A DNA stretch of 64,000 nucleotides from NCBI GenBank assembly GCA_029262635.1, contig JAJCZA010000002.1:124001-188000 (forward strand), written 5' to 3'. The notes under the pieces are model-generated. The model saw only the letters and a list, made by a program, of their open reading frames with translations. It was not told the origin of the DNA and did not search any database. Source of the DNA: Vampirovibrionales bacterium (lineage in GTDB: Bacteria > Cyanobacteriota > Vampirovibrionia > Vampirovibrionales > Vampirovibrionaceae). Shown here piece by piece: positions 34,820 through 43,492 of the stretch; the first letter of the stretch is position 1, and every line of letters starts with the position of its first letter. A program made the position numbers and the translations under genes.

Positions 34820-37261
34820 TTAAAGCTCGATAGGCTTTGGGGTGATTTGCTCAAGCACTTCATCTCGCAAGAGTAACTCTGAAGCTTCTCGGGCTTTTTT
34901 GCGCATTTCATCAGAAATTAATACCGGCGAAGCCAGCCCCAGGTTGCCCTGCTCGGCTTGAGTCAGGTTGGGCAGTTCGGCGATTTGTCTCAGAAGGTTA
35001 GCCGTTCGTCGCATGACATCCAGAATGTTTCCGGCCTCATGGGTCGGGTTATTCATAATATCCTGAACCCAGTCGCTTCCTTCGCACCAGCCCTGAACGA
35101 CGGAATAGTAGGCGCTGTCCATGGTTTCTCGTGCCATGCCCAGTTTATCGCTTACAAGGCTTTCCGCTTTTTGTAAGCTTGTGGCCATGCTTCGAATGCT
35201 GTCCTTACCGCCATTGGGCAGATTGACAAACTGATTTTTATGCCCATTGTTATCTTCCTGAAGCTGGGTGACGAATAAAGTCATGAGTCCGGCCAGCTCA
35301 GATGGTTCTAAATCCAAAAACAGCTCGGAATCAAGCGCTTCCGCTAACACCAGCTCATGCTCATTAAACAGGTTTTTGGCCATATGCCCTAATTGGGTCG
35401 GTTTTCCGGTCTCTGTTAAAAAGCCGGTCTCGAACATGGCTTTTTTTAAGTCCTGAAAACGGTTGAAAACCTCAGTGAGCGCCTCGGTTTTTAATTGTTT
35501 CTTAATGGCCGGTTCCGCATGACGGCCTTCGATCTTGCCATTCAGTTGATGAACCAGAAAGGATTTTCCTAAGTAAGCTTTCACTTCATCATCCGATTTT
35601 AGCCGACTCAGGGTTTGTAAGACAAATCGGGGATTAACCTCGATACGGCTACTCACCGAGTTGGAGTCCGCCCTCATAAAGTCCAGAAATTCCTGTTTAT
35701 TCATGGCCTCTTTTGGGTGAGGAACAATGGCATACCCGCGATTGTACATATTCAAACGCCCTGCCCGTCCGGTCATTTGAGTTAAATCGCTATGGCTTAT
35801 TCGCTCGTTTCCACGCTCGAATTGCGTCAGCATGACTGTTCGAGCTGGTACATTCATGCCAGCGGCCAGTGTGTCGGTCGCAAAGACGGCCTTTAATAAT
35901 CCTTTTTTTAGTAGGGTTTCCACCAGTTTGCGTTCCGCCGGAAGCATTCCCCCATGGTGTGGTGCGACCCCGCGGGTCAGCATGTTATCACTCGGGCCCA
36001 TGGGTTCGTCGGTTTCCATGTTCAGGTCGTTTTGTTCCGTTAGTAAATGGCTGTGAATCAACCAGGGGTACTGCTTAATAAAACTGGCCGTGATCTCCCG
36101 GATTTTTTCCTGCTCTTCAGCGGTGGTCAGGAAAGGCTGGTCTTGATTTTCTTGGCTTTCAGACCTTGTTTCCACTGGCTGAACTTCGCTTTGGGCTTTT
36201 GGCTTGTTTTGCCTCGCAAACCCTTTATATCCGGCAAGCCGCTCTGCGAGTTGGGTGCATCCTCTTCGGCTAAATTTAAAGAAGATAGCGGGTAGCTTCT
36301 CTGAATGAAACATTTTTTTGACCAATTGAACCGGATTCATTGGAGAAGGTGTTTTGTTCAGGGATGAAGTAAATGCCTTCTCAAACTCTCTTGAGACCTG
36401 GCCATTCTCATTAAAAATAGGCACGAGGCGGGGTGGATTATCCAGCGTCATCATCATTTTGGTTAAGGGAACCGGGCGCTCGACCTTGGGGGCTAATTCA
36501 GCCTGAGGGCCTCCTAAGCTATTGATCCATTTCGTGTATTCATCCGCGTTATTCATTGTCGCGCTTAGGTGAATTTGCTGAACGCCCTTTGGCGCGTTCA
36601 TAATGGTTTCTTCCCAGACCATGCCCCGGTAGGGTTCATCAATAAAATGACACTCGTCCAGCACAAAATACTTTAAGTTGTTTAAGAGATCGCCGTTTTC
36701 CGCCTGATCGTAAAAAGCGTTTCGCAAAATCTCTGTTGTCATAACGACCACTGGGGCGTCTCGGTTGATGGTCAGGTCGCCAGTCATTAAGCCCACGTTC
36801 TCGGCACCATAACGCTGGACAAATTCCTCATATTTTTCGTTGCTCAATGCTTTTCGAGGTGTGGTGTAAAACACGCGATCTTTTAAAACGTTTTCGTTAT
36901 TCGGGTTTTTTAGCACATCCCAAACCGCGTACTCCGCAATCAACGTTTTTCCGCTACTGGTTGGTGTGGGGGCGACCACACTATTTCCAGCTTCCAAAGC
37001 GTTCATCAAGAGATGTTGAAAATCCTGCAAGCTCTTAATCGCCCCGTCCTCAATCAGGCTTTCTTCAAACAAATGAACCGATGAAAGCTTCTCCCGGCCA
37101 AAACGAATCTGAGGCGAGACATAGCTGGCGTTGGCTAATCGAGGAGGGACCATACTAAAGGGCTTTTCCCCAACAGAAGGCGCAACAACAGGCCGGGAGT
37201 GAAACGGTAATAACCGTTCGCGCATGCCCGAAGGCGAAAACCCTTTTAAAGGGACATCCAT
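34820..37261 (-). CDS. Ski2-like DExH-box RNA helicase
   Basis: 813 residues. SF2 helicase motifs: PTPTSSGKTLIAEYA (I, near 100), DECHF (II), LSATMNNADEY (III), VFATDTLAAGMNVPARTVML (V, near 470) and QMTGRAGRLNMYNRG (VI). The DExH box, AGMNxPA and QMxGRAGR pattern place it with Ski2/Mtr4-type RNA helicases, also found in Cyanobacteria. About 50 residues precede the fold and include QIRFGREKL at 51-59, the shared F-G motif. The C-terminal part is helical and lacks an obvious arch domain. It likely unwinds RNA for decay, though no partner nuclease is nearby. ATG start at 37261. Confidence 0.85.
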   Translation of the reverse strand: MDVPLKGFSPSGMRERLLPFHSRPVVAPSVGEKPFSMVPPRLANASYVSPQIRFGREKLSSVHLFEESLIEDGAIKSLQDFQHLLMNALEAGNSVVAPTPTSSGKTLIAEYAVWDVLKNPNNENVLKDRVFYTTPRKALSNEKYEEFVQRYGAENVGLMTGDLTINRDAPVVVMTTEILRNAFYDQAENGDLLNNLKYFVLDECHFIDEPYRGMVWEETIMNAPKGVQQIHLSATMNNADEYTKWINSLGGPQAELAPKVERPVPLTKMMMTLDNPPRLVPIFNENGQVSREFEKAFTSSLNKTPSPMNPVQLVKKMFHSEKLPAIFFKFSRRGCTQLAERLAGYKGFARQNKPKAQSEVQPVETRSESQENQDQPFLTTAEEQEKIREITASFIKQYPWLIHSHLLTEQNDLNMETDEPMGPSDNMLTRGVAPHHGGMLPAERKLVETLLKKGLLKAVFATDTLAAGMNVPARTVMLTQFERGNERISHSDLTQMTGRAGRLNMYNRGYAIVPHPKEAMNKQEFLDFMRADSNSVSSRIEVNPRFVLQTLSRLKSDDEVKAYLGKSFLVHQLNGKIEGRHAEPAIKKQLKTEALTEVFNRFQDLKKAMFETGFLTETGKPTQLGHMAKNLFNEHELVLAEALDSELFLDLEPSELAGLMTLFVTQLQEDNNGHKNQFVNLPNGGKDSIRSMATSLQKAESLVSDKLGMARETMDSAYYSVVQGWCEGSDWVQDIMNNPTHEAGNILDVMRRTANLLRQIAELPNLTQAEQGNLGLASPVLISDEMRKKAREASELLLRDEVLEQITPKPIEL

Positions 37262-37625
37262 TAGTTTTTTACCCCTATTTTTATCCCAACCCTATTCTTT
37301 ATATTTGTTTGTCCATTCATTATCCCAAAACCATTCTTAATCCGCAAATGCGAATTATCCTATTCTTTCTCATAGACAAAACCAAAAGCCTGTTTAAAAT
37401 TGCGCTTTTTTAATCTTTTCGAAAAGAGGCAAGGGGAGAGGAGACATCAGGACCGTAAACTTTTTTAAAGAATTGATACAAGTTGTATGCATTCCATTGT
37501 TTACTATCGGATTCCTATAGTAAACTAACCGTGTCATTAATTTATTAGATGACTAAATTTAAAGTCGATTTGTTAAACCGGTTTTAAATCTGTCAAAAAA
37601 ATAAGTAGAAGAGACTGAATGATCG
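37262..37625. promoter_or_regulatory. divergent intergenic region with two inverted repeats upstream of coaD
   Basis: No gene is seen in these 364 bases. ATACAAGTTGTAT at 37476-37488 is a perfect 6-1-6 palindrome. A perfect 9-bp inverted repeat, GTTTACTAT with ATAGTAAAC, spans 37499-37525 and encloses TATAGT (37516-37521), a good -10 box for coaD without a clear -35. The arrangement suggests a regulated promoter, but no regulator gene is adjacent. Confidence 0.4.
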
Positions 37626-38099
37626 ATGTCCGTCGCTGTTTATCCTGGAAGCTTTGACCCCATTACCTTGGGGCATCTTGATATTGTCGGGCGAGCCGCA
37701 CGGTTGTTTGAGCATATTGTCATGGCGGTTGTAAACAACCCGAGTAAAACGTCTTTTTTACCCACCTCGGATCGGGTTCGGCTTTTAAAAGAAAGTGTTG
37801 AGCATTTATCCAACGTGGAAGTGAAAAGCTTTGAGGGGTTAACCGTCGATTTTGCCAAAAACGAAAAAGCGAATGTCATTATTCGGGGTTTGCGTGCGGT
37901 TTCTGATTTTGAGTACGAGTTTAAGATGTCTCAAATGAACAAGAGCTTGAACCCGACGATTGAAACCCTTTTTATGATGGCAGGGTTAGAGTATCAATTT
38001 ATGTCATCCAGTCTCGTTCAGGAAGTTTTTAAATTCGGGGGCGACATCTCACAGGTGGTTCCCCCTCAGGTTATTCAACATTTAAAAGCCGTCAAGTGA
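37626..38099 (+). CDS. coaD: phosphopantetheine adenylyltransferase
   Basis: 157 residues, the usual length. Nucleotidyltransferase motifs are present: AVYPGSFDPITLGHLDIV with the T/HxGH site, the NPSKTSFLPTSDRVRLL loop, IIRGLRAVSDFEYEFKMSQMN and the ISSTSLVQEV-like SSSLVQEVFKFGGDI. It makes dephospho-CoA from ATP and phosphopantetheine, the fourth step of CoA synthesis. ATG start at 37626. A coiled-coil gene follows on the same strand. Confidence 0.96.
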   Translation: MSVAVYPGSFDPITLGHLDIVGRAARLFEHIVMAVVNNPSKTSFLPTSDRVRLLKESVEHLSNVEVKSFEGLTVDFAKNEKANVIIRGLRAVSDFEYEFKMSQMNKSLNPTIETLFMMAGLEYQFMSSSLVQEVFKFGGDISQVVPPQVIQHLKAVK

Positions 38100-38153
38100 C
38101 CATCTTGAAATTAAGAATTAAAAGGAGAGAGAGCCATTAGTAACTTTGCAAAA

Positions 38154-38873
38154 ATGATAGAACGAATCGAAGACTTTATTCTGTCGGGCATTGGTATTCC
38201 TCTAACGCCATGGACCTTGGTCAACGGCGAAAAGCTCGTTCCTCTCCTTGATCGGGTGCGCGAGAACTTGCCGGATGAAATTCGTCAGTCTCAGATGATT
38301 ATGAATCGCCGGGATGACATTATTGTAGAGTCCCAGCGCAAGGGCACGCAAATTCTGGAAGATGCCAAGGCACAAGCGGAAGCCATGTTGAGTGAATCAA
38401 AGCTGATGGAAGCCGTTCAGCAAGAAGCCGAGCGCATTCGCCAGCAAGTGATGACCGAATTGGACATGCATCGTAAAAAAGCGTTTGAAGAATCAGAATC
38501 CATGAAAGCCGCCGCTTACGAAGAGGCTCGCATGACCCGTGAAGGTGCGGACCGATACGCCGAGGCGATTTTAAATACCTTGGGTAAAAACCTGCATGAG
38601 TTTCAGACCGTGGTTCACAACGGCCAGCAACACCTGAGCCGAACGCGCGCTGAAGCCTCCCGTATGGTCAGTCCGTTGGTGGGGGGTACCGTTTATGCTC
38701 CTGGATCGCCGCAACAACCACAGAAAAAAGGCATGCCACCTCAGTTAAATACTCATGCCACTCCGCCGCCTCAACAACGGGGCGTCGCACCGACCTCCTA
38801 TTCGAGAGCGTCTCAGGAATACCTGAAACGCCGACAAGAACACCAAGAAAAACACCGGAAGTTAGAAGTCTAG
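38154..38873 (+). CDS. coiled-coil protein (DivIVA/AtpF-like pattern) downstream of coaD
   Basis: 239 residues from the ATG at 38154. Residues 45-165 form a long charged helix (RRDDIIVESQRKGTQILEDAKAQAEAML), with a Pro/Gln-rich tail. The ATG has no ribosome-binding site; an excellent AAGGAGAG (from 38122) lies eight bases before an in-frame ATT at 38136, giving SNFAKM before the reported Met. The true start may thus be ATT. Cyanobacterial coaD is, from memory, often followed by a similar protein, but this was not verified. It may act in cell-pole or envelope organisation, by analogy only. Confidence 0.7.
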   Translation: MIERIEDFILSGIGIPLTPWTLVNGEKLVPLLDRVRENLPDEIRQSQMIMNRRDDIIVESQRKGTQILEDAKAQAEAMLSESKLMEAVQQEAERIRQQVMTELDMHRKKAFEESESMKAAAYEEARMTREGADRYAEAILNTLGKNLHEFQTVVHNGQQHLSRTRAEASRMVSPLVGGTVYAPGSPQQPQKKGMPPQLNTHATPPPQQRGVAPTSYSRASQEYLKRRQEHQEKHRKLEV

Positions 38874-38903
38874 TTACAAGACTACTTCCATCGTCGATCA
38901 ATC

Positions 38904-38940
38904 AGCATCCTTTCCGTCAAAAAGGATGCTTTTCTTTTTG
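38904..38940 (+). terminator. rho-independent terminator after the coaD operon
   Basis: Stem GCATCCTTT with AAAGGATGC and a seven-base loop, followed by TTTTCTTTTT. The apparent ATG at 38926 lies within the stem, so the next gene must start later. Confidence 0.85.
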
Positions 38941-38976
38941 TACCTATTTTCTGAAAAACCTCTAAACTATAAAAGT

Positions 38977-39555
38977 ATGACGTCTTCACCCACTGAAAAG
39001 ACCCCAACAACCGGGGGGTATCCCTCTGAGTCTCTGGCTGCTTATCGGGATTTCCGTCAACGGCTGGATGGGCTTATTGCAAACGCCTGGGCTGTTTATC
39101 AGGATAAAATGGCCTGCAAGGCCGGGTGTTTTTCGTGTTGTCGCAATGATTTTCGGATTAGTCTGATTGAGGGGTTTGAACTCCGGCAGGCGTTTCAGGC
39201 GCTTCCGCCGGCGGTTCAGCAAATGATTATGTCCCAGCGGGCTGAACCGGAGCGAACCTTGTGCCCATTGCTCGTCGACGGGCAATGCAGTGTCTATGAG
39301 AGCCGTCCGGTTTTGTGTCGAATCTTTGGCTTCCCCGTGTCTGATGGAAAAACCATTGCCACGTGTGAATTGAATTTTACGGATGATCGAACGGAGACAT
39401 TTACGGCGAAAGCGTTTGATACCCAAGTGCTTTCCGAAACCACACAGGCGATTTCGGCTTTGTACCTAACCGAAACGGGGAAGCAGGCCGAGCATACCCA
39501 TGAGCCGCCGCCCATGTTCCGAATTGAAGAAGTGTTACAAGCCTTTTCTGAATAA
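38977..39555 (+). CDS. YkgJ-family zinc/iron-chelating domain protein
   Basis: About 192 residues from the ATG at 38977; the frame opens earlier but within a terminator stem. A cysteine cluster CKAGCFSCC (near 46-54) and later CPLLVDGQCSVYESRPVLCRIFG form the CxxxCxxCC/CxxYxxRPxxCR pattern of YkgJ-type proteins, which are thought to bind zinc or an iron-sulfur cluster. Function is unknown. A 26-base gap precedes miaB, so it probably begins the miaB-folK operon. Confidence 0.8.
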   Translation: MTSSPTEKTPTTGGYPSESLAAYRDFRQRLDGLIANAWAVYQDKMACKAGCFSCCRNDFRISLIEGFELRQAFQALPPAVQQMIMSQRAEPERTLCPLLVDGQCSVYESRPVLCRIFGFPVSDGKTIATCELNFTDDRTETFTAKAFDTQVLSETTQAISALYLTETGKQAEHTHEPPPMFRIEEVLQAFSE

Positions 39556-39581
39556 CCGCTTTTTGGTATGGTGGTCGTCTT

Positions 39582-41033
39582 ATGAATACCGCCTTCGCCT
39601 CCCAATCTCGTCAGGTTTATATTGAGACCCTCGGCTGTCAAATGAACGTCAATGACAGCGAATTAATGATGGGCTTGTTGGAACAGGAAGGGTTTTCGCC
39701 AGTTCAAGATCCTAAGAAAGCGGATTTGTTGATCATTAATACTTGCCAGATTCGAGGGCACTCTGAAGATAAGGCTTATAGTTATTTGGGCCGTTGGGGG
39801 AGTCTGAAAAAACAGCGCCCGGCGCTAAAAATTGCCATGGCGGGTTGTGTCTCCCAACAAACGAAGGACGGTGTCTTCAAACGGGCGCCTTATGTGGACA
39901 TTGTGTTCGGTACGCAAAATATTCATGATTTGCCTCAGTTGGTTCGTCGGGCCTTTGAAGGTGAGACCCAGATCTTAAAAACGGATCGCCAAAAACAGCA
40001 AAGCACCTACGACTTTACGGTGGAGGTTTCCCCTCGGCGTGAAAGTGATATCTCGGCCTGGGTGACCATTATCGAAGGGTGTGACTATTTTTGCACTTAT
40101 TGCGTAGTGCCTTACACCCGTGGTCGACAAATTAGCCGTCCGCCGGAATCGATTATTCGGGAAGTGAACGAGCTTGCCAGCATGGGCTTTAAGGAAATTA
40201 CCCTGTTGGGGCAAACGGTGGATTCCTACGGGCGAGATTTCAAAGGCTCTCATCAGGGCTATGGGTTGGCCCAATTACTGAAAGAACTCAATGGGGTTCC
40301 CGGGTTGGAACGTATCCGCTTTATGACCTCCCACCCGTTGGACCTGACCGATGATATTATTGATGCCATTGCCACCCTGCCCAAAGTCATGGAATACATT
40401 CATATCCCGATGCAGGCCGGGGATACCGAGGTGTTAAAGCGTATGAGTCGGGGTTACACGGCCGAGGAGTATTACACGCTGGTCGATAAACTGCATGAGC
40501 GTATTCCGGGGGTTGCTGTTTCCGGCGATTACATTGTGGGCTTCCCTGGTGAAACGGAAGAACAATTTCAGCGTACGGTTGAGTCTGTTAGCCGAGCCAA
40601 TATTGATAATGCCAACACGGCGGCCTACTCACCCCGCCCTCAAACGCCAGCGGGAGTCTGGGAATCTCGGGGTGAAGGCGATATTTCCGCCGAGGAAAAA
40701 ACCCGGCGCCTCGCCATTTTGAATGATAAAATTACGGAAAACGGCATGCGAATCAACCGGGCGTATCAGGATCAGGAGGTAGAGGTTTTGGTCGAAGGCC
40801 GAAGCCGTCGCAATAAAAATCGGCTCACCGGGCGTACCCGCAATAACAAGGTGGTTAATTTTGACTCTCCCTTTACGGACAGTGATGCGTTAGAGGCTGC
40901 TTTGGTTGGGAAATTGGTCACCGTCAAGATCACTGAACCCTTCCCCTTTTCCCTTACGGGTGTTCAGCGTTTGTCTGCGGAAGACAGGGCGTTGCTCTTG
41001 TCAAAGAATCAGCTTGAATCGGTTCCCGTTTAA
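39582..41033 (+). CDS. miaB: tRNA-2-methylthio-N6-isopentenyladenosine synthase MiaB
   Basis: 483 residues. Methylthiotransferase N-domain with ETLGCQMNVNDSE, ICQIRGHSED-like NTCQIRGHSEDKAYS, and AGCVSQQ; radical SAM core with CDYFCTYCVVPYTRG (CxxxCxxC); and a C-terminal TRAM domain (VLVEGRSRRNKNRLTGRTRNNK, abridged). It adds a methylthio group to i6A37 in tRNAs using two iron-sulfur clusters. MiaB rather than MtaB or RimO is favoured by GCQMN and NTCQIR. It precedes folK. Confidence 0.94.
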   Translation: MNTAFASQSRQVYIETLGCQMNVNDSELMMGLLEQEGFSPVQDPKKADLLIINTCQIRGHSEDKAYSYLGRWGSLKKQRPALKIAMAGCVSQQTKDGVFKRAPYVDIVFGTQNIHDLPQLVRRAFEGETQILKTDRQKQQSTYDFTVEVSPRRESDISAWVTIIEGCDYFCTYCVVPYTRGRQISRPPESIIREVNELASMGFKEITLLGQTVDSYGRDFKGSHQGYGLAQLLKELNGVPGLERIRFMTSHPLDLTDDIIDAIATLPKVMEYIHIPMQAGDTEVLKRMSRGYTAEEYYTLVDKLHERIPGVAVSGDYIVGFPGETEEQFQRTVESVSRANIDNANTAAYSPRPQTPAGVWESRGEGDISAEEKTRRLAILNDKITENGMRINRAYQDQEVEVLVEGRSRRNKNRLTGRTRNNKVVNFDSPFTDSDALEAALVGKLVTVKITEPFPFSLTGVQRLSAEDRALLLSKNQLESVPV

Positions 41034-41048
41034 GAAGGAAGCTGGCTG

Positions 41049-41555
41049 GTGAGTATCGTTTATCTTGGGCTAGGCAGTAACATGGGTGACCGGGTGGGGT
41101 ATATCCAGCAAGCCCTGCACCTGCTAACGGATTCTCCTGAAATAACCATGGTTCAGACCTCCAGTTTCTATGAAACGGAACCCGTCGGGTTTAAAGAGCA
41201 GGAGTGGTTTGTTAATGCCGCTGTCGAAGTTCAGACGACCTTTACCCCGGAAGAGTTATTAACGCATTGTCAGGCTATTGAATCGCGACTGGGTCGTGTT
41301 CGGGATCCCGATAACCAAGATGGTCCCCGGACGATTGATCTGGATATTTTATTTTATGATGCTCAGGTTATTTCTGCTAAACATCTCATGATCCCACATC
41401 CTCGCTTTCATGAACGGGCTTATGCGCTGGTTCCCATGCTGGAACTAAACGATAGTCTGGAGCACCCCATTATTCATCAGAGTGTTACCCAACTGCACCA
41501 AAACCTAAAATCACCGGAAGAGGTTTTTCTTTACGGTACTCGAGGCATTCATTAG
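41049..41555 (+). CDS. folK: 2-amino-4-hydroxy-6-hydroxymethyldihydropteridine pyrophosphokinase
   Basis: 168 residues from a GTG at 41049. HPPK motifs: YLGLGSNMGDRVGYI, SSFYETEPVGF and the RxxxxQDGPRTIDLDILFYDA region (LGRVRDPDNQDGPRTIDLDI). It transfers pyrophosphate from ATP to the pterin in folate synthesis. It follows miaB by 15 bases and is the last gene of the operon. No folP or folB is adjacent. Confidence 0.95.
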   Translation: MSIVYLGLGSNMGDRVGYIQQALHLLTDSPEITMVQTSSFYETEPVGFKEQEWFVNAAVEVQTTFTPEELLTHCQAIESRLGRVRDPDNQDGPRTIDLDILFYDAQVISAKHLMIPHPRFHERAYALVPMLELNDSLEHPIIHQSVTQLHQNLKSPEEVFLYGTRGIH

Positions 41556-41567
41556 CGGTCTGCCTGA

Positions 41568-42461
41568 CTATCGTTGAGTATACGTCTCTGAATCCATTAT
41601 TTGTCCGTTTTTGTCGATGGCTTGCAGACGAATCGTTTTTCCGTTGACATAGAAATGAAGAAAGTGATGTTTTTTTAAGCGAATAAACGAGTTGTTTTCT
41701 GGTTTTCTAATAAAATCTCTCAAGTAAGCGCCGCCGCCGCCGCTCACAACATAGGTCACCCCGAGAATGGGCCGAAATCGTTCGTAATTATGATCGTGCC
41801 CCGCCAGATAGAAATCCACATGGTGTTTGGCAAGAATGGGTGCTAAATGTCTGATTTGGGAATGACTGCTTCGATGAGCACCGGAAGAGTAAACCGGGTG
41901 GTGGGCATAGACAATTTTCCATTGAGCCTTGCTCTCACGAAGCACTTTATCCAGCCAGTTTCGTTGGGTTTGGTTCATGATATTTGTATCGATGGCGAAA
42001 AAATCGACGTTTTGATAGGAAAAAGTATAGTACCGGTTGGGCATTTGGTAATATTCAAGGGTTCCCTGCTTGTAGCCATAACGTACATCATGGTTGCCTA
42101 AGACTGGACGCATTTTAACGCCCTGTTGAAAGAGAGGGGCATAGATGTTTTTATAGCGGCTCGCCCCCAGCTTATCCCACTCACCATTGGGATAAATAAT
42201 ATCGCCCAGGTGGAGAATAAAGGGAAAAGGGGTTGCTTCATATTGTCGGACCAGTTGTTTCGCAATGTCCTTTTGAAAGGAAGCGCCTGAACCGCTGTCT
42301 CCGATCACCGTAAAATAGAATCCAGCTTGTTGGGTATTGGTATAGGGCTTTAGTTTTGCAGGAACGGGCTCGGCTTTATTTGCGCAGTTTAACAGAAAAA
42401 AGCCGGTAAAAATGAGGCATAAAGAGGACAAAACCACTTGGAATAGTCGGGTCGGGCGCAT
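41568..42461 (-). CDS. exported metallophosphoesterase (purple acid phosphatase-like)
   Basis: About 297 residues from the ATG at 42461 (MRPTRLFQVVLSS), which places a hydrophobic signal segment at the N-terminus; a longer frame starts at 42533. The segment ends in LLNC, an imperfect lipobox. Calcineurin-type metal motifs follow in order: VIGDSGSG, HLGDIIYPNG, LGNHDVRYG, YAHHPVYSSG and AGHDHNYERF. Dinuclear-metal phosphatase activity outside the cytoplasm is likely. The substrate is unknown. It is convergent with folK, 12 bases away. Confidence 0.85.
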   Translation of the reverse strand: MRPTRLFQVVLSSLCLIFTGFFLLNCANKAEPVPAKLKPYTNTQQAGFYFTVIGDSGSGASFQKDIAKQLVRQYEATPFPFILHLGDIIYPNGEWDKLGASRYKNIYAPLFQQGVKMRPVLGNHDVRYGYKQGTLEYYQMPNRYYTFSYQNVDFFAIDTNIMNQTQRNWLDKVLRESKAQWKIVYAHHPVYSSGAHRSSHSQIRHLAPILAKHHVDFYLAGHDHNYERFRPILGVTYVVSGGGGAYLRDFIRKPENNSFIRLKKHHFLHFYVNGKTIRLQAIDKNGQIMDSETYTQR

Positions 42462-42693
42462 AATAACTCTCAAACAGACATTGAAGTTTAAAAACATAAA
42501 ATATAAAAATAGATAAGGCGAGGCGGTTGACAAGACCTCACTCCAAATTATAGCGAAAAGTAAAAAAGAAGCGAAAAGAGAAATAATCCGGCTTGCAACG
42601 GATTTTGCCCTTGTGTTAAAGTGACCATTCTACTTTTTACTTTTTTGTCACAGAGACAAAATAAAATAATATAAAGAAGGATTTGGAATTACG

Positions 42694-43257
42694 ATGGATA
42701 ACAATAAACCCAATCAGTCGTCCCAGGAAAAGGGACCAAATCCGAGTCAGGGTGGTCGTCGACAAGGCCAAGCTGGCGACAGCGAATGGAAAGAAAAAGT
42801 TATTCAAATCCGCCGGGTGACGAAAGTCGTCAAAGGCGGTAAGAAGCTCAGCTTTCGTTCCGTAGTTGTTGTAGGCAATGGTAAAGGTCAAGTCGGCGTA
42901 GGCGTTGGTAAATCCAATGAAGTCATTGGTGCGATTCAAAAAGGCGTCGCCGCGGCTCGAAAAAACTTGATCGATGTAGCGATTCATAACAAGACCATTC
43001 CTCATGCGGTCACAGCGAAAGCCAGTGGAAGTAAATTGGTTATGCGCCCAGCCTCCGAAGGTACCGGGGTGATTGCGGGTGGTGCGGCTCGTGCTGTCTT
43101 TGAATTAGCTGGCATTGGCAACATTCTTGCAAAATCCCTAGGATCAAATTCCCCCTTAAACGTGGCTCGTGCGGCGGTTCAAGGACTCTCTGAATTGAGA
43201 ACCTTTGAAACCATTGCCCGTAATCGAGGCATGACGGTAAAAGAAATTTTAAATTAG
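42694..43257 (+). CDS. rpsE: 30S ribosomal protein S5
   Basis: 187 residues. The family start EKVIQIRRVTKVVKGGKKLSFRS appears only after about 32 Gln/Asn/Gly/Ser-rich residues. Later: VVVVGNGKGQVGVGVGKSNEV, AARKNLIDVAI, SEGTGVIAGGAARAV and NVARAAVQGL. S5 guards decoding accuracy near the mRNA entry. It opens the ribosomal cluster, preceded by a convergent phosphoesterase rather than by rplR, so this is a shortened spc operon. AAGAAGGA precedes the ATG. Confidence 0.97.
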   Translation: MDNNKPNQSSQEKGPNPSQGGRRQGQAGDSEWKEKVIQIRRVTKVVKGGKKLSFRSVVVVGNGKGQVGVGVGKSNEVIGAIQKGVAAARKNLIDVAIHNKTIPHAVTAKASGSKLVMRPASEGTGVIAGGAARAVFELAGIGNILAKSLGSNSPLNVARAAVQGLSELRTFETIARNRGMTVKEILN

Positions 43258-43285
43258 AGCTACGCTCTAACGGAGGTTTAATACT

Positions 43286-43489
43286 ATGTCTGACAACAAA
43301 CAGTCCGGCAGTGGCAAGCTGAAGATTACGCTGACGCGTAGTCTCATTGGCCGTCCGGAAAAACACCGTCGCATCGTACGGGCACTGGGTTTAGGAAAAC
43401 GTTTTAACCCTGTGTTTCACGATGATTCGCCAACCATCCGTGGTATGGTGACCAAGATTTCCCACCTGTTAACCGTGGAGGGCGCGTAA
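43286..43489 (+). CDS. rpmD: 50S ribosomal protein L30
   Basis: 67 residues: [29 protein letters not shown], written here as [17 protein letters not shown] and ALGLGKR, then [14 protein letters not shown]. This is the bacterial L30 pattern. It lies between rpsE and rplO in the standard order, with four bases to rplO. Confidence 0.95.
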   Translation: MSDNKQSGSGKLKITLTRSLIGRPEKHRRIVRALGLGKRFNPVFHDDSPTIRGMVTKISHLLTVEGA

Positions 43490-43492
43490 GCC

